This document shows positions 1-9,700 of a stretch of DNA of 64,000 nt, piece by piece. The notes below the pieces were generated by a model. It had not been told where the DNA came from. It ran no database searches and saw nothing but the letters and a program-made list of their open reading frames with translations. Location of the stretch: contig CM035351.1 of the NCBI GenBank assembly GCA_020137815.1, positions 663,938 through 727,937 of the forward strand. Direction: 5' to 3'. This DNA is from Hormiphora californensis. Lineage: Eukaryota > Ctenophora > Tentaculata > Cydippida > Pleurobrachiidae. The number at the start of each line of letters is the position of its first letter. Position 1 is the stretch's first letter. The position numbers were made by a program, and so were the translations under genes.

Positions 1-979
1 TGGCAGTGTGAGACGATACGGGTTATGGAACATGATTGGGTGAAGCTTATTAGGATGGTTAGGCGACATGAGACACGATTCGGGGAAGGTTTTCTTCGTT
101 TTTTTAGTAACGATGCATGGAAGATTAAGATATTTGTAAGTAGACAAGGAATTTCAAGAGAATAAAACGAAAAACACAAATCAAATAACTTGTCCACATT
201 TAGTTGCCCTGTCCAACAATTGGAGACTGGAGTACAATACGAACGGATTACCCCACCATATGATCTTATCACCCTGCCATACCACACCATATGATCCGTT
301 GATCTGATTATCAAACAGACCGATTACCGCTGCACTTGAGGTATCACATATCGTCATGAGGCACAATGAATCGTGAGCAGTATCCCGTATCGGTTGATGT
401 TGTAAGAGGTTCCGCTGCTAATGAGGTACACCGAATCGTGAGCAGTATCCCGTGTCGGTGTTCAGTGCTCACGATTCGGTGTACCTCATTAGCGGTGGAA
501 CCGCTAATACAATATCAACTGACACGGGATACTGCTTACGATTCGGTGTACCTCATTAGCGGTGGAACCGCTAATATAATATCAACTGACACGGGATACT
601 GCTCACGATTCATTGTGCCTCATGACGATATGTGATACCTCAAGTGCAGCGATAATCGGTCTGTTTGATAATCAGATCAACGGATCATATGGTGTGGTAT
701 GGCAGGGTGATAAGATCATATGGTGGGGTAATCCGTTCGTATTGTACTCCAGTCTCCAATTGTTGGACAGGGCAACTAAATGTGGACAAGTTATTTGATT
801 TGTGTTTTTCGTTTTATTCTCTTGAAATTCCTTGTCTACTCACAAATATCTTTATCTTCCATGTATCGTTACTAAAAAAACGAAGAAAACCTTCCCCGAA
901 TCGTGTCTCATGTCGCCTAACCATCCTAATAAGCTTCACCCAATCATGTTCCATAACCCGTATCGTCTCACACTGCCAA
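1..979. repeat. Large palindrome (inverted repeat), left arm cut by the window edge
   Basis: The first bases (TGGCAGTGTGAGACGATACG) return as their reverse complement at 958-979, and the two arms match inward to a centre near 490. Inside the right arm a block of about 85 bp (GTGTACCTCATTAGCGGTGG and following) is repeated in tandem. The small open frames here occur in mirrored pairs and are by-products of the palindrome. It is probably a foldback element or the inverted ends of a transposon. The outer boundary on the left is outside the window. Confidence 0.85.
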
Positions 980-1029
980 TAAGGCGTCCCTGAATCGTAT
1001 CTCATAACCATCACCCCATTCCCAATTAG

Positions 1030-1209
1030 AAACACTAACAAAATTTTTGTTAGTGAAAATTGTTAGTGAAAACACTCACAAAATTTTTGTTAGTGAAAAT
1101 TGTTAGTGAAAACACTCACAAAATTTTTGTTAGTGAAATTTGTTAGTGAAAACACTAACAAAATTTTTGTTAGTGAAATTTGTTAGTGAAAACACTAACA
1201 AAATTTTTT
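1030..1209. repeat. Short-period TTAGTG array, left part
   Basis: Alternating copies of GTTAGTGAAAA and its complement AACACTAACAAAATTTT give a run of small hairpins. The same motif resumes at 1768-1858, so the element at 1210-1730 probably inserted into one array. Confidence 0.7.
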
Positions 1210-1730
1210 CCCTGCCCGGGTGAATGCCGAAGGCATTCACCCGGATGCCTTTTTACTTTGTAAAAAGGCATAGCAGGGTTAGAATTCGAAAACGACATTT
1301 TGGTATACTAACTAATCGGTAGAGGGACCATTTTGGTCACACTTTCGTTGCGAGGGGCAACGGTGTAGCAACTTGAGCCGCGCGCACAGTGACGAGCTAC
1401 TCCTTCATCAAACACCTCATTGGCACAGTTCGATGGACGTGTGTGCGCGCGCCACTCAACAAAACATGAAATGCTCTGCCGCGCGTTTCGCGTGTTACAT
1501 ACACATTTTCATCTTGCGAGTCGAGTGTGAGATGTTAGATAAGTAGTTAAGTTGGAATGTCAAAAGCTGGTTAGCAAGTGTCATGTGATTGGGAGTTAGC
1601 TAACTCTAAGCTATTATATGTGAGAAGTTTAGTGACAGCTAGATCGTATGCATCTCACATTACATTATGACCAAGCCTTGATCCTGTTGGCAGTGACAAT
1701 GTCACTGACATGTGAAACGGTAGGGCAGGG
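1210..1730. mobile_element. Terminal-inverted-repeat element, copy A (CCCTGCCC ends)
   Basis: It begins CCCTGCCCGGGTG and ends GGGCAGGG. A GC-rich hairpin (GGCATTCACCCGG) and the palindrome GCCTTTTTACTTTGTAAAAAGGC lie just inside the left end. A second copy lies inverted at 35803-36235 and shares the hairpins, the block around TTGGTATACTAACTAATCGG and even the flank AAACTCAGCATTATG, so the mobile unit may extend beyond the named ends. No coding capacity is seen. Confidence 0.7.
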
Positions 1731-1767
1731 AAACTCAGCATTATGAACACATAATGCAATAATTCTT

Positions 1768-1858
1768 GTTGTTAGTGAAATTTGTTAGTGAAAACACTAA
1801 CAATTTTTTGTTAGTGACGTCACTAACAAAAAACACTAACAAAAAAATTGTTAGTGTC
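1768..1858. repeat. Short-period TTAGTG array, right part
   Basis: This is the same GTTAGTG / CACTAAC motif as at 1030-1209, including the palindrome GTTAGTGACGTCACTAAC. Confidence 0.65.
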
Positions 1859-1940
1859 GGCCATTCCTAACAGTGCCGCGGATTTTTTCGTAGTTTTTTC
1901 TTCCCTAAAATAAAATATATATATTTGGGGGGGGGGGGGG

Positions 1941-2435
1941 GCCTGCCGCAAGAATCTCATGCCTCATTGGCGATTTTCAGGGTAGCTGGGATTTTTGAGA
2001 TTTTCGATTTTTGGCTAAAAAACGTGGGATTTTTGAGATTTTTGAGGCAAATTTGCGATTTTTCGGGGGAAAACCGCAAATTTTTCTCAAAAATCTCATA
2101 GAAAGGAAAAATTTCCATTCGAAAATTTGGAATAGAAACAATCCTTGTGTTTTTTTACCAAAAATCAAAATTCTGAATAGAAATTTTCCTTGTGTTCTAG
2201 TACAAAAGTTAATGTGAAGCTAAAACATGAAATCTACCTATTTAAATTACTAAACTGATATTATGATTCAGTTTTAAGTTAAAAAATATGTCAAAAAACT
2301 GAGTATTGGCGGCCAAAATTGTGCAAATTTACCACAAAAATCTCAAAAATCTCAAACGTAATTGAGCAAATTTTCCCAAAAATCTCAAAAATCTCATCGG
2401 CCGAAAAGAGGGTAGCTGAGATTTTTGCGGCAGGC
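1941..2435. mobile_element. Small element with GCCTGCCGCAA inverted ends
   Basis: The left end GCCTGCCGCAA is preceded by a G run, and the right end TTGCGGCAGGC is followed by a C run, so the inverted ends are about 20 bp long. The interior is rich in repeated ATCTCAAAAATCTC and its complement, including inside 1977-2217. AT-rich flanks (ATATTT) on both sides could be a target duplication. The open frames inside are low-complexity by-products. Confidence 0.6.
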
Positions 2436-2474
2436 CCCCCCATATTTTGCTATCTTGAAGGATGACCTGATAGC

Positions 2475-3747
2475 ATGCTACTTTGGTGTCTCATACTCGT
2501 AGTAGCAGCCACCGCATCTCAGTGGACGGTCGTAAACAATAATGCAAGGTTTAACCACGATAAGAGAACTGTAGAGTTCAAGATATCGGATTATCAAAAA
2601 GGATTTTTTATTCGATTCTACGGCAGCAGTGGAAGCTATAGAGGCCACCTAGAGCTGAAGCCAAACTCGCAAAATAAATGGAAGTACGGTGTATATATTG
2701 AAGGTGGCACTTGTAGTGAATGGAACCAACCTGTTCTAAGTACTGTACCAGTGAGCTCTGACACAGTTTGGAAAATCTGGATTGGAAAAGATAGCTTTAA
2801 TTTAATAGCAGATGAAGTCAAGATAGCCTCTAAAGATAACTGCGGGGTTGCACTTGAAATCAAGAAATGGGAAATAGAGGTGTTGGAAGTGGAACCAACT
2901 GGAAGCCCTGTGATTGAGTGGAGACCAGCCAGCTCTAACACCAATACAGGCATGTAATTAATAACTTATTGTATCCCAATTACACTATGTCTATCAATTG
3001 TATGATCTCTACTTGTTTAGTTGCTGGCTATTATAATGGCCCTATCTCCCCTATAATGGCCTTATCTTTATCTCTATTTATCCTTCAGACTGTTCCTGGG
3101 ATGATAAAAACTACCCTACTGATGACACTCTGACCCTGGATTGTTCTACTGGAGAGGTGACCTTCACCTGTAAAGATACCGGCTGGACACCAAACAATCC
3201 AACTGAAGACTGCAAAGAGAAAGGGAATGAAGTCACAGAATGTACTTGGAATGATCACAGCCACGCTACTGATGACACTCTAACATTGGATTGTTCTACT
3301 GGAGAGGTGACCTTCACCTGTAAAGATACCGGCTGGACACCAAACAATCCAACTGAAGACTGCAAAGAGAAAGGGAATGAAGTCACAGAATGTACTTGGA
3401 ATGATCACAGCCACGCTACTGATGACACTCTAACATTGGATTGTTCTACTGGAGAGGTGACCTTCACCTGTAAAGATACCGGCTGGGCACCAAACGATCC
3501 AACTGAAGACTGCAAAGAGAAAGAAGATAAATGGTGTGCTACAGATCAGAGCTTCTGTCCAGGTAAGATGTCTGTTACAAAACTGTTAATTGTTTGCACT
3601 AAAAAGCAGGGAATAGACAGACAGACAGACATGGTGACAGCGATGTCTATATGTTGATTGTATTGTAATTCTAACATTTTAGAACCAGCAGATCATCTTG
3701 TCTGCAGAAACATTTCATGTAGAACCCAAGTGAGGGGATCGTATTGA
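2475..3747 (+). CDS. Secreted protein with three tandem Cys-rich repeats
   Basis: Three exons (2475-2949, 3089-3562, 3683-3747) join in frame to give about 337 residues. The start is chosen because MLLWCLILVVAATASQ is a clear signal peptide. Residues about 17-150 form a beta-rich domain with WTVV, FIRFYG and WKIWIG strands. I do not recognise it with confidence; a lectin-like or farnesoic-acid-methyltransferase-type sandwich is possible. Exon 2 carries three 50-residue repeats (DNA period exactly 150 bp), each with DCSTGEVTFTCKDTGW and PTEDC, four Cys per unit. Intron 1 must use a GC donor (ACAG/GCATGT) to keep frame. The end is uncertain: a GTGAGG donor before the stop could lead to an exon near 3885 reading TWYRVNNHQLVSF. 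Likely extracellular; function unknown. Confidence 0.6.
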
Positions 3748-3870
3748 GGATCAGGTATCAGTATGGGAATTCCCTTGGTATACTCAGTATGATACCCAGT
3801 ACTCGGTACTGGGTATGATACTGAGTATACCGAGTATCATACTCCCAATCATATCTCCTGTATTCGGAAA
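3735..3870. repeat. Imperfect palindrome of GTATACTCAGTATGATACC units
   Basis: Copies of GTATGATAC, CAGTACTCGGTACTG and GAGTATACCGAGTATC make a near-continuous hairpin. It lies at the end of the Cys-repeat gene and may interrupt its last exon or intron. Confidence 0.6.
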
Positions 3871-4014
3871 CCCTCACTCCTGCATAACATGGTACCGAGT
3901 CAACAACCACCAATTGGTATCATTCAACCACCCTGTTCAATCTACTCTGGTATGTCTCTAACTATCTCTCAATCTCTGCGTGATGATCACCATGGCAATC
4001 ACCCATCAGGTACG

Positions 4015-6313
4015 TTACTCCACTGTAATTATTAGCTGTTTGTTACATCTGCTATTAGAGCTACAGCTGCTGATAATCTCGATACTCACATTAAATCGGA
4101 GGTTCCTAGACAGTCTGAGTTGGTCTTCGTTTTTCCTAGGTCCAAGCCGGGTGGAATCACAGAAGTAGGGAGGCTTGAACCGAGCCAGGGATACTATCTT
4201 AGAGCCCTTGTGTCTGTTGGCCATGGGATCCATTGGCAGTAGCTGGCCTGCCTGGATCAGGAAGTTTCGGTCTTGTTGGGCTGCATCTTCTGCCTGTAGT
4301 GTGAGGGATAAATAAAGTTGTTAGACTCAAGACTGGGATACACAAGGTTGCTAGACTGGTAATTGAATTATTATATGTTTGCGTAACCATAACAACTATC
4401 TAGCACCACCCTAGCTTGTATACCCGGCCGAGTTAACAGCTACCAAATGTTAACAGTGGCTCTATAATTTCAATGTACCTGCTTCTCTCGGTTTGCCTTC
4501 AGTCGGACCTCTACCGCTTCATTCAGTTTGGTGATAAAGTCCTGGTACTGGAGGTTGATGTGAAGGAGATCATACATCTTCTCCATATCCATTACTTCGC
4601 TGTCCACAAAGGAATTAATCTCCTTCAAATACCTGCAAAGTGTGGGTGGTATATGGGGCACGTTTTAAGAGGGTTTTTTATTTGATTTGAAGAGGGTTTT
4701 AAGAGGTATCTATTTTCATGCTTACTGCCCCAAATGGGACGATGTGAGTCAGATAAAATGAGCTTTGAATAGTACTAGTCTAGATTCCACTAATTTTACC
4801 TTTCTTCCTCCTCCTCATCCTGTTCCTGTTGTTGTTGGTCTGTTTCCATAGGAACCATATCCTCCTGTATCGTGTCAAGAAACCTGTCCTGGAAGGGGGG
4901 TTGTTAGGTGGTAGAATACACATGTCATATTCTCGGCAGTAGCCCCCAACTGTAATGGCTGAGAGTCTAAATACTAATACTGATATAATAGTGATTGATA
5001 ACAAGGATCAGTACTACTGATTCAGTAGTATACCTGTCCGGCGGGATTTAGAATGTTATCCAGACGAGATAACACATCAGCGTGGTCTTTCAACAGGGCC
5101 TCCAACTGCTGTGCTGACACTCCCTCACCCTCATCACCATCACCATCATTTTCACCATCATTGTCACCCTCATCCTGATCACCCCGAGCATCATTACCCT
5201 CATTTTCCTCAACGTCACCTCCCTTATCCTCCCTCTCAGGGTCATCATTATTATCATCTGGTGGTGGTGGTGGGTCCTCAGGGGCATCCGTTGGAAATGC
5301 TGCTGCTGCGTCCCCTCCAGTTGACCGTATCATTTGGAATGCCTGCTCCCGTGGGAGATCTGGTTGCTTAGCAGCGGAGTTTTTCTGTTTTGGTTGCTTA
5401 GCAGCGGAGTCTTTCTGTTTTGGTTGCTTAGCAGCGGAGTCTTTCTGTTTTGGTTGCTTAGTAACCGAGTCTTTCTGTTTTGGTTGCTTAGTAACAGAGT
5501 CTCTGGGTTGTTTCTGCCCACTGGTAATAACTTCCTCTTCTTGATGAGAGGGCTCAACACTGGGATCTTCATCTTCTTCTCCCAGTCCCACCAAATCGTC
5601 TACATCGCCAAGACCCTGAGACATTATTGGGTGTTACGGTAGGTAGATAGAGTTGTAGAGAGTAGAGTGAATGAGAGAAGAAGCGAGCTAGCTCTCTTTC
5701 TCTCTCTGAGAGCCGAGAGGTAAGGGAGAGGAAAAGAGAGCTGTGATGCTCAATATGCGAGAGAACCGAGAACCTCAACCCCCCCAATCACCCCCACCCA
5801 CCCTGACTACCTGCCCCCAGTAGGTCCTCCATCTGGTCGATACTGGCCTGCATCTCCCTCCCCCCAACGGTAAGCGGTAAATACTCACTCGGTTCTTCAC
5901 ATTTTTTGGACGTTTTTGGCCATAACTCAGCCATTTCTTGACCAATTTGTAAAATCTTGGGCTCATTTCCAATGAGCTTTAGAAAAATGAAAATCGGCGC
6001 AAAATGCGCGGCGCTATGACGAAAACGCGCATTTTACGCCATAACGCTGCGCATTTTGTGCCGATTTTCATTTTCTAGGGCTCATTTTAAAGGTCTCAAT
6101 GTCCTCCCAAGATTTTGCAAATTAGTCAAAAAATGGCTGAGTTATGGCCAAAAATTCCAAAAAATGTGAAGAACCGAGTGAGTATTTACCGCTTACCCCC
6201 CCCCCCCCCGCCCACCCCACCCAACATCACCCACCCTGACCACGTACCTCCAGTAGGTCCTCCATCTGGTCGATACTGGCCTGCATCTCCTCTGTGAACT
6301 GTGAACTTGCCAT
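4015..6313 (-). CDS. Acidic low-complexity and coiled-coil protein, not recognised
   Basis: Five exons (6248-6313, 5034-5615, 4800-4888, 4479-4632, 4015-4293) join in phase to about 389 residues. The start MASSQFTEEMQASIDQMEDL is the only one that leads into exon 2 in frame. Residues about 55-100 hold five copies of a KQPKQKDS-like octamer; residues about 110-180 are strongly acidic (DDNNDDPEREDKGG). The second half is helical (DMEKMYDLLHINLQYQDF) and the C-terminal part contains HKGSKIVSLARFKPPYF. I cannot name a family. The end is provisional because GTGAGT near 4087 could be a donor to a further exon. It follows the centlein-like gene on the same strand with about 430 bp between. Confidence 0.6.
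5800..5858 (-). pseudogene. Decayed duplicate of the first exon of the neighbouring acidic gene
   Basis: ATGCAGGCCAGTATCGACC and the following DQMEDLL codons repeat those of the true first exon at 6248-6313. The copy ends in a possible donor (GGCAG/GTAGTC), but its phase does not match exon 2. The two copies flank the foldback element at 5871-6195, suggesting a local duplication of about 430 bp. Confidence 0.55.
5871..6195. mobile_element. Foldback (palindromic) element, about 325 bp
   Basis: The ends TAAGCGGTAAATACTCACTC and GAGTGAGTATTTACCGCTTA are exact complements, and the arms pair through ATTTTTTGG, GGCCATAACTCAGCCATTT and GCCGATTTTCATTTTCTA to a GC-rich centre (GCGCATTTTACGCC). It sits in intron 1 of the acidic gene. 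No coding potential. Confidence 0.8.
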
Positions 6314-6745
6314 GACACGCACGTGCTATATAATGAGAGAAATTTGTTAGAGGACAGGGGATAATGAGACCGTTTTGTTTGGTGGCAGGGGATAATGAGA
6401 CCGCTGGATGACACTGGAGGACAGCACAGGAAAAACACACTTCTTGGATAACATGCAAAGGTCAGTATAAAATAGTGTACATTTAAATATCTGTCTGGTA
6501 ATATCAAAATAAAATAAATAAAATGTATGTACAATGTTTACATGCTCTACTCCCTTGCTCCACCCTCTCTTACCGCGCCATACCAACTACAACACCTTTC
6601 TTGCTCCACCCTCTCTCAACTACACTTCATCAGGTGTCAACTGTTGTCTACCCCTCGTGTTTGTCCCAGAAAGTCAGAACGAACAGTTCAACTCCTTGCA
6701 GACCCTTTCTTGTAAAGGAGGGTTAGTGCAACCCCGTGCAGAGAT

Positions 6746-9700
6746 CTATGCCAGCAGAGAGGCTGATGTCTCACAACTTCCATCATACTCAGAACTAGAG
6801 ATAATGGCTCCTCCACTCAGCACCTTGCCATACTCCTCAAATAACTGTACGAGACTGTTGGCCAGAGTCGGTCCGAACTCGTCCAGAGCCATTATTTTAG
6901 CCAGTTGTCCCTTCCATACACTAGCATTAGACTCTGTGGGAGGGAGAGTAACGTGTCATGAACAATGAATACCAGTAATTTCAAGGGAGATTGAACAAAA
7001 CGAGAGTGACATTTTGTTGAATGTTAGAAATGTGAGAAAGGTTGAAAATGTTAGATTTATGTTACCTTGAGATGTATTATTTTGTAGCCGGGTTGAGCTC
7101 ATAATATCATGGAAATCAGCCTCGCTGAGATGAAGTAGAGATGAAGAGAGATGTTTAGCCCTGTCATAATCCTCTCTCCCAAGACTGTTCTCCACAACTT
7201 GCTTCTCTTTTTCCTAAAAACAGTTTGAGTGTGTGATATGAAATATGTAACTGTCTTTTTAGATCTAATCTGGGAAATTTTTCAAGAAACACAAATTTAC
7301 CTGTCAGGAACCGACCGAATCAGGAAATACTGGTCCCTGATTGGCTGATAACCAGTCACGTGACCTAAATAACGAGTTCTGATTGGTTGTTTACTTGTTT
7401 CGGTCGGTTCCTGTTACCTGTTTTATTTTGCTGACAATCCTTCCGACAGCGCTTCTCACACACTTCTCCCACTCCAGATTACGTTTGTTAAGAACTGCTA
7501 TCTGTTTAGTGTAACCCTGTTCCAGACTAGTGAAATGTTTCATATTTCCCTCCTCACTTCGCTTCACTTGGTTCTGAGGGATGAGTTAGAGTTTGGCAAA
7601 GTAGAAAACTCCAAGAGTAAACTTGTACACCGATAATAGGATTGAAGTGCATCAAATGTGGACAGCATCAAATCACTCACCTTGAGTTCAGCTAGTGATT
7701 TATTCTGCATCTCTTGTCTCTTAGCAACCTCTCTCATTTCCCTTGTCTTTCCCTCCAGACTAGTCTTACATTCCTCATACCTCACTTTAACCTCCTCCAG
7801 TGCCTCTTTAGACTTCACTAACTGCCCCTTCAGCGACTCTATATAGTTCCTTCTGTTCTCACTCACATCTTGTATTTTCTTAACCTTCCTGCTCATCTCC
7901 TCTGATTTGCTATCCAGGTCATTGTTACATGATCGGGCCTTGGAGAGTTCCTGTCGCAATCTCTCGTTGTCTGTGTGTTGCTGTTTAGTGGTCCTGTCTA
8001 GTCTGGTTACACGATCTTGCAGTCGCATTACCTCTACACCCTGACCCTCCAACTCCTTCTCTAGATCTGGAGAGGGAATGTGTTATTTGTTCTGACTTTA
8101 GTTTGTGGGAAAATGAGTTGTGTTACTCACTTTTGACAGTGCTAGTGCTACTTGTCAGCTGTGTTTTCAGTAGGTTCTTCTGGTGGGTTAGCTGTCTGAT
8201 TTCCTCGCTCTGTTCGTGTAATTTAGCAAGCTCTCCCTGCCTCAACTCACCTCTCTCCAACTCTCCTATCTAGGAAGAAGGAAACAGGATTAACAACACA
8301 ACTGGAATAATTATAAAACAGTGGTATCCAGCTACCCCTTCCTACAAATTTGTGATTTCTCTCCCCCTCCCCCAATTTCTCCGATAAAACTGAGAGCTGT
8401 ACCTGATCCTTCAGTGTACTCCTCTCCTCTGTGAGAACCCTCAGATCCTCATTTAATGCAGCAATCAGACTCTGAGCACTGTTTAGCTGCCTCAGAACCC
8501 CAGATACTTGATCCTCCGCTCTTTGAGCCTTACCCGCCTCTTCAGATACCTCCTGTGAAGGGTTATGTTATTATTATTTTGATTCAGAACTCAGAAAGGG
8601 ATATATAGAAGTATTTCAGTTAGACTGGATGCGACATGACCCATACCTTGGCATATTTGTGTTTAGCTTTGGTGAGCACAGCAACTTGCTGATTGAGGGA
8701 AGCCATGCGAATCTTTAATGCAGCAGGGGCCTTTTTCAGTACTTTAACAGGGGGCTGGGTGAGGGTTTGGGTACCGGCCGTCCGCAGTTTGGTGTTTCTT
8801 CTCTTTCCATTACTCACACATTCAGTAACTTGTTTCTTGGAGGGTGGAGGGATATTTTCAGCATTTGATATTTTGTCCAACAAGGTCATTGTATTGGTGA
8901 ATCGTGCTGTCCTCTCCGTCTCCTGTTTTTGTGGCACCTGTCAAGGGAGGGAACATGTTAGACATAATTAATGTTATTGTGCCGCAGTGGCTCTGGCAAG
9001 AACAACCAATGCGCGCCTTCCAAACTGCTGAAAAATGTGCTTTCATTTTAGTGCGCGCACTGCGCATCCCTACCGCATTTTCTGTGGTCGTTGAGACATT
9101 GGCAAGAGAGTGTTGAGCGGTCTGTGATGCTGTATCTCTCCTCTCGTGCTGGTGAGCGGCAAGTGTTCCTTTGGCTGTCTTCAGAGCTCCCAACAATTCG
9201 ATATTTTCGGAACTTAACGTCTCACTCTCCTTCTTTAACTCGGTCATCTATAGAGAAATTCAGAAAATTAATTATTTCAAGATCAAGTAAAGAGATGGTC
9301 ATTTCAATGCTGATATAGCACACATATGTTTTACCTTTTCTCTCATCATTTCCATCTGTAGGTTGCACCCGCACACAGATTGATGGGTGACGCTTCTCAT
9401 TCGATCCTCCCACTCTCCCTGGTCCTAAACAAACAGTGTGTCTTTGACAGTGGAACAAGTACCGGGGAAAGAGAGAATGAGTAAGGCAATGTGAATAGAG
9501 AGACAGACACAAACTCCCATGCTAACAACACTACACCCCCCCCCCTCCACATCACACCACCCCCACATCACACCAGCCCCCGTCCCCCACTTTACCAATA
9601 ATATAGCTGACTTCATTTCGTTGATATTATTCTGCAAGTTAACATGTGCCACTCTCATCTTATCATTCTCCTCCTCAGCGCTGGCCAGCTCAGCAGTCAG

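Noticed and set aside
5111-5642. Plus-strand His- and Leu/Phe-rich frames
   Set aside because: Antisense of the acidic and KQPKQKDS region.
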